From JBDSTZ01 sp039927975 (GTDB lineage: Bacteria; Pseudomonadota; Gammaproteobacteria; Burkholderiales; Burkholderiaceae_D), in NCBI GenBank assembly GCA_039927975.1, contig JBDSTZ010000382.1, positions 1-18,534 on the forward strand: a DNA stretch of 18,534 nucleotides, given 5' to 3'. The notes under the pieces are model-generated. The model was not told where the DNA came from, ran no database searches, and saw only the letters and a program-made list of their open reading frames with translations. Each line of letters opens with the position of its first letter. The stretch's first letter is position 1. Shown piece by piece: positions 1 to 6,974 of the stretch. Position numbers and translations under genes: made by a program.

Positions 1-90
1 AGCAAAAAGTGGACGATGCCGATCCGGGACTGGAAAGCCGCACTGAACCGCTTCGCCATCCAGTTTGAAGACCGGCTTCCGCAGACTTAA
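1..90 (+). CDS. IS256-family transposase, C-terminal fragment (cut by window start)
   Basis: The first 29 codons, open from base 1 to a TAA at 88-90, encode the end of a transposase. The residues KKWTMPIRDW followed by LNRFAIQFEDR match the usual C-terminus of IS256/mutator-type DDE transposases, which ends in a W-rich stretch and a F-x-I-x-F-x-x-R motif. Family members cut and paste or copy their element through a DDE active site; none of those residues lies in the visible part. An inverted-repeat-like sequence of the same family starts a few bases after the stop, which supports the call. Whether the rest of the gene is intact cannot be seen. This assignment rests on recalled family features and was not searched. 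Confidence 0.82.
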   Translation, partial: SKKWTMPIRDWKAALNRFAIQFEDRLPQT

Positions 91-127
91 ACGAAAACCC
101 GTTTACACAGAATTCGGTACACCCCCA
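1..127 (+). mobile_element. Right end of an IS256-family insertion sequence
   Basis: Directly after the transposase stop, bases 97-127 read AACCCGTTTACACAGAATTC and continue as GGTACACCCCC. The GTTTACACAGAATTC core followed by GGNACAC and a run of C is typical of the right terminal inverted repeat of IS256-family elements, and its distance from the stop (about 10 bases) is usual. The element end is placed near base 126-127. The left end and the target-site duplication lie outside or cannot be recognised from one end. The 118 bases from 128 to 245 hold no gene that I can support. Confidence 0.75.
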
Positions 128-245
128 CTCGACGAGAACTTCTATCCGGAATGATCGCTTGGGCAGGCATGCAACCGTACCCGCCCAGACGAGGCGCCAT
201 CGTCACAAGTAACGCGTCGGCGCCCGGCGATCGCTTACGCCACCT

Positions 246-1565
246 TTAGCGCTTGGTTCTGAAAAACCGCATCATCTCCCGGCTCGCATCCGGCCCCCTG
301 CCATCGGTATAACTGCCGCGCGCATTGCCGCCCGACCAGGCGTGCCCAGCGCCGTGGATCAGCCATTGCTCCGCATGCGGCGTCCCATCCTCGTGCTGGT
401 GCACGGTGCGCGTGTAGGCATGCCCGTCCGGCACCTTGCCCGGCTCGACCACGATCGCGCTGGCCTGCTTGGGCTTGCCGCGCGCGATCAATTCGTCGCC
501 ATTGGCCGGATGCACGGTGGTGTCCTTGTCGCCGTGAAACACGATGATCGGAATCGCCTTGCCGACCGGCTGGGGCCGGCCGAAATTGCCCTTCATCGCC
601 GCCAGCGCCGACGGTAGATCGTGGGCCGAGGCAAACGGCAGGCCCGAGTGCACCCCGACCGCCGCGTACAGGTCCGGATACAGCGTGCCCATGATGGTCG
701 CCATCGCGCCGCCGGCCGACAGGCCCGCCACGTACACCTGGCCGGGATCGACCACGTGCCCATCCATCACGGCCCGCGTGATGCCTGCGATGATCGACGG
801 CTCACCCTGGTCGCGCTGCTGGTCGACCGCGTTGAACCAGTTCCAGCAGCGCTGGGCGTTGGCCTGTTGCGACTGCGCCGGATAGACCACCAGGCATTGC
901 ATTTCCTCGGCCAGCACGTTCATCTTGGTGCCGGTGGCGAAGTCGACCGGATTCTGGGTACAGCCGTGCAGCATGACCACCAGCGGCACCGGCGCGCCGG
1001 TGTAGGTGCTCGGAATGTAGAGCTTGTAGCTGCGGGTACCGGCCGCGTTGGTGAAGCTGCCATCGATAAATTTGCCCGGCAAAGCCTCGGCCGGTGCGCC
1101 GGCGCCGCCCGGCAGGTCGAAATTCGGCATCTCGAACGAGCCCAGATCGAAACTCGGCATGTCGAAGTTCGGCATCTTGAAGCCGCCCATGCCGGTGCCG
1201 CCCACTTTTTCCAGATTGGCCATCAGGTCCGGCATCAGGGTATTCAAGATGTCGGTCGGATGGGCGGTCGGCGCGGCGGCCCCCTTGGCTTCCGGCTTGA
1301 CGTCCGGCTCGGGCGCGGCGGCCGGCTCCGGCTCCGGCGCCACCTTCGCCTGGGTACGGGCGTGCGGTGGCGGCGGATTAATGTCGCGCATTGTCGGCGA
1401 CGGCCCCTTCGGCGACGGCGTGGCGCGGTCGGCCGGGCCGTGCGCCGGCGAAGCTTCACCCTTGAGGATGCGCTGGATGGCCGCCGTGGCGGCGGAGGGA
1501 CCCTGGCCGATCAGGCCGCGGGTGGCGTTGCGCAGATTCGCCATCAGTTTGTCGTTCAGTTTCAT
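246..1565 (-). CDS. PHB depolymerase family esterase
   Basis: This 439-aa protein belongs to the alpha/beta-hydrolase family of poly(3-hydroxybutyrate) depolymerase-like esterases (LpqC/TIGR01840 type). It shows the oxyanion strand VVMLHGCTQNP, the nucleophile elbow GLSAGGAM (G-x-S-x-G), an acid region FHGDKDTTVHPANG, and the catalytic histidine in HGAGHAWSGG. The N-terminal 40 residues (RNATRGL...AIQRILKG) form a helix seen in many proteobacterial members. A Pro/Ala-rich linker and four FD-type pentapeptide repeats then lead to the catalytic domain. No signal peptide is evident, so an intracellular esterase is likely; the true substrate (PHB oligomer, other ester) is not decided by the sequence. 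I chose the ATG at 1565 because GGAAAG lies 5 bases upstream; an upstream in-frame ATG at 1586 overlaps the regulator's stop and has no clear ribosome site. It follows the RHH regulator gene by 20 bases and is probably cotranscribed with it. Confidence 0.88.
   Translation of the reverse strand: MKLNDKLMANLRNATRGLIGQGPSAATAAIQRILKGEASPAHGPADRATPSPKGPSPTMRDINPPPPHARTQAKVAPEPEPAAAPEPDVKPEAKGAAAPTAHPTDILNTLMPDLMANLEKVGGTGMGGFKMPNFDMPSFDLGSFEMPNFDLPGGAGAPAEALPGKFIDGSFTNAAGTRSYKLYIPSTYTGAPVPLVVMLHGCTQNPVDFATGTKMNVLAEEMQCLVVYPAQSQQANAQRCWNWFNAVDQQRDQGEPSIIAGITRAVMDGHVVDPGQVYVAGLSAGGAMATIMGTLYPDLYAAVGVHSGLPFASAHDLPSALAAMKGNFGRPQPVGKAIPIIVFHGDKDTTVHPANGDELIARGKPKQASAIVVEPGKVPDGHAYTRTVHQHEDGTPHAEQWLIHGAGHAWSGGNARGSYTDGRGPDASREMMRFFRTKR
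1116..1175 (-). repeat. Four tandem 15-base units encoding a pentapeptide repeat
   Basis: Inside the esterase gene, four 15-base units encode MPNFD, MPSFD, LGSFE and MPNFD in the gene's direction (consensus [ML]-[PG]-[NS]-F-[DE]). They lie between the Pro/Ala-rich linker and the catalytic domain, and a degenerate GGFK precedes them. The units differ at synonymous and non-synonymous positions, so this is an aged expansion and not a recent slippage array. Confidence 0.8.
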
Positions 1566-1585
1566 TGGCTTTCCTTTCAAACGCA

Positions 1586-2008
1586 TCAGAGGATGCGACT
1601 AGCCAGTGCCATCTTGACCGCGTTGCTAGCATGCAGCGCGCCCAGCACAAAAATGGATTCAATTGTCGCCAGCGCCAGGTCCGGCGTGACGTCGTTGGCA
1701 ATACTGGCCATGCCCAGCACCTGGATCTGCAACCTTTCGCCGGCCGCCTTGGCAGCCTCGAGGTCGGCGCGCGAGTAATGATGCATGCCAAGCACCAGGC
1801 TCCTGCGCGCCACCGTCTGCCGAACCACCTCGGCGTGCGTGTTAAGCTGGTTCCGGATGGCGGTGCGGATCAGATCGGTGCGATTCGAGTAAAAACCCTC
1901 GTTCACCAGCAGGTCGATCTGGCCCAGATCGATCAAGCCCAGGTTGATCGTGATTTTTTCCGTATCGCCGTTTTTCGGCTTCAGTTCGCGTGTGTCCATA
2001 GTCCCCAT
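1586..2008 (-). CDS. Ribbon-helix-helix (CopG/Arc-type) transcriptional regulator
   Basis: The product is 140 aa. Its N-terminal 55 residues fit a ribbon-helix-helix DNA-binding domain: a beta strand (KITINLGL), helix 1 (LGQIDLLVNEG), the turn YSNRTDLIR, and helix 2 (AIRNQLNTHAEVV). RHH proteins dimerise and insert the paired strands into the major groove of palindromic operators. The C-terminal 85 residues, predicted to be helical and rich in Ala/Leu, have no function I recognise; they may bind a ligand or mediate oligomerisation. The ATG at 2008 was chosen because AAGGAGG lies 6 bases upstream. A longer frame from 2047 would start inside the candidate operator. The stop is 20 bases before the esterase start, so the pair probably forms an operon that this protein regulates, including itself. 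Target genes are inferred. Confidence 0.85.
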   Translation of the reverse strand: MGTMDTRELKPKNGDTEKITINLGLIDLGQIDLLVNEGFYSNRTDLIRTAIRNQLNTHAEVVRQTVARRSLVLGMHHYSRADLEAAKAAGERLQIQVLGMASIANDVTPDLALATIESIFVLGALHASNAVKMALASRIL

Positions 2009-2033
2009 ATCTTCCTCCTTATCTTCCTCGTGG

Positions 2034-2060
2034 CATCCATACACCATCTACATGGATGGT
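2034..2060. promoter_or_regulatory. Candidate RHH operator (nested inverted repeats)
   Basis: ACCATC (2043-2048) and GATGGT (2055-2060) form an inverted repeat with a 6-base centre. A second pair, CATCCAT (2034-2040) and ATGGATG (2052-2058), overlaps it. The site begins at the edge of the -10 box and covers the predicted transcription start, where bound protein would block RNA polymerase. Its position just upstream of an RHH gene suggests autorepression. That role is inferred. Confidence 0.5.
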
Positions 2061-2088
2061 AGTTTAGGCTTCTCACCCCTCAAGTCAA
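2061..2088 (-). promoter_or_regulatory. Sigma70-type promoter for the RHH regulator-esterase operon
   Basis: Reading the minus strand, TTGACT (2088-2083) and TAAACT (2066-2061) are separated by 16 bases and match the sigma70 -35 and -10 boxes well. The predicted start lies near 2054, about 45 bases before the regulator ATG. It sits between the divergent regulator and thioesterase genes. Confidence 0.65.
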
Positions 2089-2122
2089 GCGCGATTCGTT
2101 TGAATCGGATAGGCTTGTGTCC

Positions 2123-2554
2123 ATGAATCCACAACTTGTTCCCGGCCTGACGTTCAGCTGGCAGTACACCGTGCCGCCGCGCGCGACCGTGCCGCAACTG
2201 TATGAAGACACCGCCTTTTGCCGCGACATGCCCGACGTGCTGGCCACCGGCTACCTGGTCGGCATGATGGAGCTGGCCTGCGTGCACGGCATCATGCCCT
2301 TCATGGACTGGCCGCGCGAACAGAGCGTCGGCACCATGGTCAGCTTCCGGCACTTCGCGCCCACCCCGCCCGGCATGACCCTGCGCATCCACGGCGAAGT
2401 GCTCGAAGTCGACGGCCGCCGCCTGCGTTTCAAGGTCGAGGCCTTCGACGACGTCGAGCGCATCTGCGAAGGCACCCACGAGCGGGTGATCATCGACCCG
2501 CAGCGCTTCAACGCGAAGCTGGCGCAAAAGAAGGCGGCAGCCGATGGCGCCTGA
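2123..2554 (+). CDS. FlK-like hot-dog thioesterase
   Basis: The 143-aa protein is a single hot-dog domain of the fluoroacetyl-CoA thioesterase (FlK)-like family, which hydrolyses acyl-CoA thioesters. Counting from the ATG at 2123, Thr42 and Glu50 (in ATGYLVGMMELA), Gly70, and His77 (in SFRHFAPTPPG) fall where FlK carries its Thr42/Glu50/Gly69/His76 set. The family fold and thioesterase role are therefore well supported. Fluoroacetyl-CoA itself is an unlikely natural substrate, and a general short-chain or aryl acyl-CoA is more plausible. A GTG at 2117 in the same frame is an alternative start; neither has a strong ribosome site. The gene overlaps the next by 11 bases and heads a three-gene unit with a DUF1289 protein and an MBL-fold hydrolase. 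Confidence 0.8.
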   Translation: MNPQLVPGLTFSWQYTVPPRATVPQLYEDTAFCRDMPDVLATGYLVGMMELACVHGIMPFMDWPREQSVGTMVSFRHFAPTPPGMTLRIHGEVLEVDGRRLRFKVEAFDDVERICEGTHERVIIDPQRFNAKLAQKKAAADGA

Positions 2555-2738
2555 ACTGCAAACGCCGGTGCCCTCGCCCTGCATCAGCTTGTGCGAGATG
2601 GCGCCCGGCACGGGCCTGTGCCGTGGCTGCCTGCGCACCATCGATGAAATCGTCGCCTGGGGCAGCGCCGGCAACGATGTCAAGCGCGCGGTCTGGGCCG
2701 AGATCCGCCGCCGCGAAGCCACCCTCGTTTTCAAGTGA
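2544..2738 (+). CDS. DUF1289 domain-containing small protein
   Basis: This 64-aa protein has the DUF1289 pattern: SPCISLCEM, then GLCRGCLRTIDEI and W, followed by a charged helix. The four cysteines (C-x3-C ... C-x2-C) suggest a small metal-binding fold, probably zinc or iron-sulfur; no biochemical role is established that I know of. The start overlaps the thioesterase gene by 11 bases, and its TGA stop shares bases with the GTG start of the MBL gene, so all three are probably translated from one message. Family members are common in proteobacteria as short stand-alone genes near metabolic enzymes. Confidence 0.85.
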   Translation: MAPELQTPVPSPCISLCEMAPGTGLCRGCLRTIDEIVAWGSAGNDVKRAVWAEIRRREATLVFK

Positions 2739-3652
2739 ATAACGCGCTGCCGGCCACCATGCGGGTGTTCGAGCGCGGCTGGCTCTCGTCGAACAATGTG
2801 CTGTTCACCGGCCCCGGCGAGACCGCGTTGGTCGACAGCGGCTATGTCACCCACGCGCCGCAGACGCTGGCGCTGGTCGAGCGCGCGCTCGGTGGCCGTC
2901 CGCTCGACCACCTGCTCAACACCCATCTGCATTCGGACCATTGCGGCGGCAACGCCACGCTGCAGGAGCGTCACGGCTGCCGCACCGCGATTCCCGTCTG
3001 CGAGGCCGACAAGGTGCGCGCCTGGGACGAGGACGCGCTCAGCTACCGCGCCACCGGCCAGCAATGTCCGCGCTTCGGCTTCACCGACACCATCGCGGCG
3101 GGCCAGCGCCTGACCCTCGGCGGCCTCGAATGGCAAGCCCTGGCCGCGCCTGGCCACGACCCGCACTCGCTGATCTACTACTGCGAGCGCGAAGGCATCC
3201 TGATCTCGGCCGACGCGCTGTGGGAGCGCGGCTTCGGCGTGATCTTCCCCGAACTCGACGGCCGATCCGGTTTCGCCGAGGCGCGCGCCGCGCTCACGCT
3301 CATCGCCAGCCTCGACGCGCGGCTGGTCATTCCCGGCCATGGCGCGATGTTCGGCGATGTCGACGCCGCCCTCGCGCGGGCCGTCTCGCGCCTGGATTTT
3401 CTCGAAGCCGACCCGCGCCGCAATGCCGAAAACGCCGTCAAGGTGCTGCTCAAATTCTGGCTGCTCGAACACCGCGCGCTGACCCTGCCGCGCGTCGCGC
3501 AGCTGTTCGAGACCACGCCGGTGGTGCGGGCCGCCGCGCGCCATCATCTGCATCTGCAACCACCGGCGCTGGCCGAATGGGCCGCCGCCGCCCTGGTGCG
3601 CGCCGGCGCCGCCACCCGCGCCGGCGAGGTCCTGCGCGACCTCTCAAATTAG
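2735..3652 (+). CDS. MBL-fold metallo-hydrolase
   Basis: The 305-aa protein carries the metallo-beta-lactamase superfamily motif THLHSDHCGG (His64, His66, Asp68, His69), a third-ligand region APGHDPHS, a bridging Asp region SADALWERGFG, and a late VIPGHG histidine. It should bind two metal ions and hydrolyse an ester, thioester or similar bond; the substrate is not visible. The C-terminal 80 residues are helical and resemble the extra domain of larger members. The GTG at 2735 overlaps the upstream TGA by 4 bases, which suits translational coupling; an ATG at 2759 (Met9) is the alternative start. Grouping with an acyl-CoA thioesterase suggests a role in acyl-ester turnover, but this is inference. 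Confidence 0.85.
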   Translation: MNNALPATMRVFERGWLSSNNVLFTGPGETALVDSGYVTHAPQTLALVERALGGRPLDHLLNTHLHSDHCGGNATLQERHGCRTAIPVCEADKVRAWDEDALSYRATGQQCPRFGFTDTIAAGQRLTLGGLEWQALAAPGHDPHSLIYYCEREGILISADALWERGFGVIFPELDGRSGFAEARAALTLIASLDARLVIPGHGAMFGDVDAALARAVSRLDFLEADPRRNAENAVKVLLKFWLLEHRALTLPRVAQLFETTPVVRAAARHHLHLQPPALAEWAAAALVRAGAATRAGEVLRDLSN

Positions 3653-3688
3653 TAGTTACAATCTAGCACGATCGTTCTTTTTTATCGC

Positions 3689-3694
3689 TATAAT
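3689..3694 (+). promoter_or_regulatory. Consensus -10 box upstream of the nitronate monooxygenase gene
   Basis: TATAAT matches the sigma70 -10 consensus exactly and lies in a locally AT-rich stretch (3676-3694) between the MBL gene and the monooxygenase. No convincing -35 box is found at 16-18 bases; TTACAA at 3656-3661 is too far. The expected start near 3701 gives a leader of about 34 bases to the ATG at 3735. Confidence 0.5.
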
Positions 3695-3734
3695 GGGCTC
3701 GGCTGTTTCGATCAACCCTACACCGAGAGTCCCC

Positions 3735-4688
3735 ATGGCGCTGCCGATCGCATTGCAAAACCTGTCCCTGCCGGTCATCGGCTCGCCCATGTTCATCGCC
3801 AGCGGTCCGGCGCTGGTGGCGGCCCAGTGCAAGGCCGGCATCGTCGGCGCCTTCCCGGCCCTCAACGCGCGTCCGGCCGAACTGCTCGACACCTGGCTCA
3901 CCGATCTCGGCGCCGAGCTTGACGCCTTTCGCGAAGCGAATCCTGGCCAGCCGGTCGGCCCGATCGCCGTCAACCAGATCGTCCACCAGTCCAACGACCG
4001 GCTCGAACACGACGTCGCCATGTGCGTCAAGCACCGGGTGCCGATCATCATCTCCTCGCTGCGCGCGCCGCCGCGCGAGATGCTCGACGCGATCCACGCC
4101 TACGGTGGCATCGTCCTGCACGACGTCATCTCGATCCGCCACGCGCAAAAAGCGCTCGAAGCCGGCGTCGATGGCCTGATCCTGGTGGCGGCCGGCGCCG
4201 GCGGCCATGCCGGCGCGCTGTCGCCGTTCGCACTGGTCGGCGAAGTGCGCAAATTCTTCCAGGGACCGGTGGCCTTGTCGGGCGCGATCGCCACCGGCGG
4301 CGCCATCCTCGCCGCGCAAGCCATGGGCGCCGACTTCGCCTACATCGGCTCGCGCTGGCTTGCCACCCAGGAGTCGAACGTCAGCGATTCCTATCGCGAG
4401 GCGATCGTCGAATCGGCGGCGGCCGACGTGGTCTACACCAATCTGTTCACCGGCGTGCACGGCAACTACCTCAAGAAATCGATCATCGCCGCCGGCCTCG
4501 ATCCCGACGCGCTGCCCGAATCGGACAAGAGCAAGATGAGCTTTGGCGCCGGCAGCGCCAAAGCCTGGCGCGACATCTGGGGCGCGGGGCAGGGCGTCGG
4601 CCTGATGGACGACGTGCCGACGGTGGCGCAAATGGTCGCCCGCCTCAAGCAGGAATACGAGGCCGCGCGCGCTCGCCTGGCTGTTTAG
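3735..4688 (+). CDS. Nitronate monooxygenase (2-nitropropane dioxygenase family)
   Basis: This 317-aa FMN-dependent TIM-barrel enzyme oxidises alkyl nitronates such as propionate 3-nitronate to carbonyl compounds and nitrite. Family hallmarks are the N-terminal PVIGSPMFIASGPALV stretch, the glycine-rich AGAGGHAG flavin loop, LSGAIATGG, and FAYIGSRWLATQES near the phosphate site. Its length fits bacterial class members. The start was set at the ATG at 3735, preceded by GAGAG. An in-frame ATG at 3693 lies within the -10 box and is rejected. It appears to be transcribed alone, from its own promoter, after the thioesterase-DUF1289-MBL unit, and it converges with the YjbR-type gene, leaving only 39 bases between the stops. 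Substrate range cannot be read from the sequence. Confidence 0.88.
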   Translation: MALPIALQNLSLPVIGSPMFIASGPALVAAQCKAGIVGAFPALNARPAELLDTWLTDLGAELDAFREANPGQPVGPIAVNQIVHQSNDRLEHDVAMCVKHRVPIIISSLRAPPREMLDAIHAYGGIVLHDVISIRHAQKALEAGVDGLILVAAGAGGHAGALSPFALVGEVRKFFQGPVALSGAIATGGAILAAQAMGADFAYIGSRWLATQESNVSDSYREAIVESAAADVVYTNLFTGVHGNYLKKSIIAAGLDPDALPESDKSKMSFGAGSAKAWRDIWGAGQGVGLMDDVPTVAQMVARLKQEYEAARARLAV

Positions 4689-4727
4689 TCTCGCTATCTA
4701 ACCAGGCCGTCGCATCACGCCACCGGC

Positions 4728-5075
4728 TCATGCGCCGCCGATCTCGCGCTGGAGCTTTTTGGTGAGCCTGGCGAACACCAGTTCGTAGGCGCGCCGCAGC
4801 AGACCGGCCGCCTCGGCGTCCGACAGCGCCGCCGCCTTCACCTGCACCCACTTCATGCGTGCCAGGTAAGGCGCCGGGACGATCCCCGGCCGGTCGGTCA
4901 GCTCCAGAAAGCGTTCATCCTCGACCTTGAAACTCATCTGCAGTGGCTTCGGTTCGTGCGGGCAGGTGGCGAACATTTTCGTCCCCACCGAATACACGAT
5001 GACATGACCCCATTTGAGGTCCTCGGTACAACCGGGAAAAGTGCGGCACAAGGCCCTCGCGGTCTCGACATTCAT
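4728..5075 (-). CDS. MmcQ/YjbR family protein
   Basis: The 115-aa protein fits the MmcQ/YjbR (CyaY-like fold) family. It shows an N-terminal helix (ETARALCRTFPG), the KWGH.VYSVGTKMFA core, a central MSFKV strand, and the PAPYLARMKWVQV segment typical of the family, with a C-terminal helix. Members are described as putative DNA-binding proteins on structural grounds, but the physiological role is unknown. The ATG at 5075 follows AGAGAA at a plausible distance. The gene is divergent from the aminopeptidase gene, with 72 bases shared between the two starts, and it is probably monocistronic. Confidence 0.85.
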   Translation of the reverse strand: MNVETARALCRTFPGCTEDLKWGHVIVYSVGTKMFATCPHEPKPLQMSFKVEDERFLELTDRPGIVPAPYLARMKWVQVKAAALSDAEAAGLLRRAYELVFARLTKKLQREIGGA

Positions 5076-5147
5076 ATTGTTCTCTGCCCTCGTGATGGCG
5101 CCACTGGGCGCGCCTCAAAAACGTGCGGTTCAGAGTATCATAGACCC

Positions 5148-6974
5148 ATGTCCCAGACCGCGACCATCAGCCCCCGCACCGAGCGCCTCGCGCAGCTGCG
5201 CGCCCGCATGGCCGAACTCGGCATCGACGCCTGCATCGTGCCCTCGTCGGACCCGCATCTGTCCGAATACCTGCCGCCGCGCTGGCAGGCGCGCCAGTGG
5301 CTGTCGGGCTTCACCGGCTCGGTCGGCACCTTCATCGCCACCGCCGACTTCGCCGGCGTCTGGACCGACGGCCGTTACTGGACCCAGGCCGAGACCGAGC
5401 TGGCCGGCAGCGGCATCGCCCTCATGAAAATCCCGTCCGGCGCCAGCCTCCAGCACATCGACTGGCTGGCGGCGCAGCTGCGCGCCGGTCAATTCGTGGC
5501 GGTCGACGCCAATGTGCTCGGCCTGGCCGGCGCGCGCCTTCTCGCCGACACCCTCGGCGCGCGCGGCATCGCGCTGCGCACCGACCTCGACCTGCCGCAG
5601 CTGGTCTGGCACGATCGTCCCGGCTTGCCAACAGCGCCCGTGTTCGAACACCTGCCGCCGTTCGCCACCGTCGACCGCGCCGCCAAGCTGGCGCTGGTGC
5701 GCGCGGCGATGATGCAACTCGGCGCGAGCCACCACCTGGTTTCGACCCTTGACGACATCGCCTGGCTGTTCAACCTGCGTGGCGCCGACGTCAGCTACAA
5801 CCCGGTGTTCGTCGCCCACGCGCTGCTCGATGCACATGGCGCCACGCTGTTTGTCGCCGACGGCAAGGTGACGCCGGCGCTGGCCGCGCGCCTGCTGGAC
5901 GACGGCGTGCGCCTCGCGCCTTACGCCGACGCGGCGCCGGCCTTGTCCGCGCTGCCACCCGACGCCACGCTGCTGATCGACCCGCGCCGCGTCACCGCCG
6001 GCCTGCTCGGCGCGGCGGCGTCCGCGGTCAATCCGTCGACCATCGCCAAGTCGCGCAAGACCGCCGCCGAAGCCGACCATGTGCGCGCCACGATGGAACA
6101 GGACGGCGCCGCCCTGTGCGAGTTTTTCGCCTGGCTTGAAACCCGGCTGACGGCCAGATCGCCATTGACCGAACTCGATATCGAGCGCGAGATCAGCGCC
6201 GCAAGGGCGCGCCGGCCGCACTTCGTCAGCCCCAGTTTCGGCACCATCGCCGGCTTCAATGCCAACGGCGCGGTCATCCACTACCGCGCCACTGAACAGT
6301 CGCACGCGCGCATCGAAGGCGACGGCCTGCTGCTGATCGACTCCGGCGGCCAGTACCTGGGCGGCACCACCGACATCACGCGGGTGGTGGCGGTCGGCAC
6401 GCCCACCAGCGCGCAGCGGCGCGACTGCACACTGGTGCTCAGGGGTGTAATCGCGCTCTCGTCGGCGCGCTTCCCGCGCGGCACCCGCTCGCCGATGCTC
6501 GACGCCCTGGCGCGCGCGCCAATCTGGGCCGAGGGCATCGATTACGCCCACGGCACCGGCCACGGCGTCGGCTATTTTCTCAACGTCCACGAAGGTCCGC
6601 AATCGATCTCGGCCTCCGCCATTCCCGAGCCACATACAGCGATGGAAGAAGGCATGATCACCTCGATCGAGCCGGGCATCTACCGGCCTGGACTATGGGG
6701 CGTGCGGATCGAGAACCTGGCCCTGGCAGTGGTCGCTGGCGACCACGGCTTCGGTCCCTTCCTGCGCTTTGAAACCCTGACCCTGTGCCCGATCGACACC
6801 CGCTGCCTCGACCTGGCGCTGCTGCGCGCCGACGAGCTGGCGTGGCTGAACGACTATCACGCCGAAGTGCGCGCCAGGTTGTCGCCGCATGTCGACGGCG
6901 CCGCGCTGGCCTGGCTCACAGAACGCACCGGCGCGATCCCTATGAATCAGCAGGACATGAAGGAGCACCACTGA
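5148..6974 (+). CDS. Xaa-Pro aminopeptidase (M24B, aminopeptidase P family)
   Basis: The 608-aa protein has the three-domain layout of cytosolic aminopeptidase P: two creatinase-like N-terminal domains (about 1-320) and an M24 'pita-bread' catalytic domain with a C-terminal extension. The dinuclear metal ligands are visible as Asp398 and Asp409 (DSGG...GGTTDITR), His472 (GTGHGVGYFLNVHEGP), Glu508 (SIEPGIY) and Glu522 (RIENLAL). It should remove N-terminal residues preceding proline. The start MSQTATISPRTERL at 5148 fits the family; the frame is open further upstream but runs over the divergent gene. There is no ribosome site before this ATG, and TATCAT lies 6 bases upstream, so the message may be leaderless. 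Its TGA overlaps the ATG of the next gene. Confidence 0.92.
   Translation: MSQTATISPRTERLAQLRARMAELGIDACIVPSSDPHLSEYLPPRWQARQWLSGFTGSVGTFIATADFAGVWTDGRYWTQAETELAGSGIALMKIPSGASLQHIDWLAAQLRAGQFVAVDANVLGLAGARLLADTLGARGIALRTDLDLPQLVWHDRPGLPTAPVFEHLPPFATVDRAAKLALVRAAMMQLGASHHLVSTLDDIAWLFNLRGADVSYNPVFVAHALLDAHGATLFVADGKVTPALAARLLDDGVRLAPYADAAPALSALPPDATLLIDPRRVTAGLLGAAASAVNPSTIAKSRKTAAEADHVRATMEQDGAALCEFFAWLETRLTARSPLTELDIEREISAARARRPHFVSPSFGTIAGFNANGAVIHYRATEQSHARIEGDGLLLIDSGGQYLGGTTDITRVVAVGTPTSAQRRDCTLVLRGVIALSSARFPRGTRSPMLDALARAPIWAEGIDYAHGTGHGVGYFLNVHEGPQSISASAIPEPHTAMEEGMITSIEPGIYRPGLWGVRIENLALAVVAGDHGFGPFLRFETLTLCPIDTRCLDLALLRADELAWLNDYHAEVRARLSPHVDGAALAWLTERTGAIPMNQQDMKEHH

Noticed and set aside
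158..185. Terminator-like repeat TGGGC...GCCCA downstream of the esterase gene
   Set aside because: The arms are only 5 bases, the loop is long, and no T-run follows; too weak to list as a feature.
2048..3559. A 503-codon minus-strand frame opposite the thioesterase-DUF1289-MBL genes
   Set aside because: The opposite strand encodes three recognisable proteins with catalytic motifs; this frame has low-complexity Arg/Ala/Gly content and no start context.
3693..3734. Upstream in-frame start for the nitronate monooxygenase (ATG at 3693)
   Set aside because: The ATG is part of the TATAAT -10 box, and the family begins near the MALPIAL start at 3735.
5130..6635. A 501-codon minus-strand frame opposite the Xaa-Pro aminopeptidase
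   Set aside because: It is antisense to a gene with all five metal ligands in place; the composition is typical of a GC-driven shadow frame.
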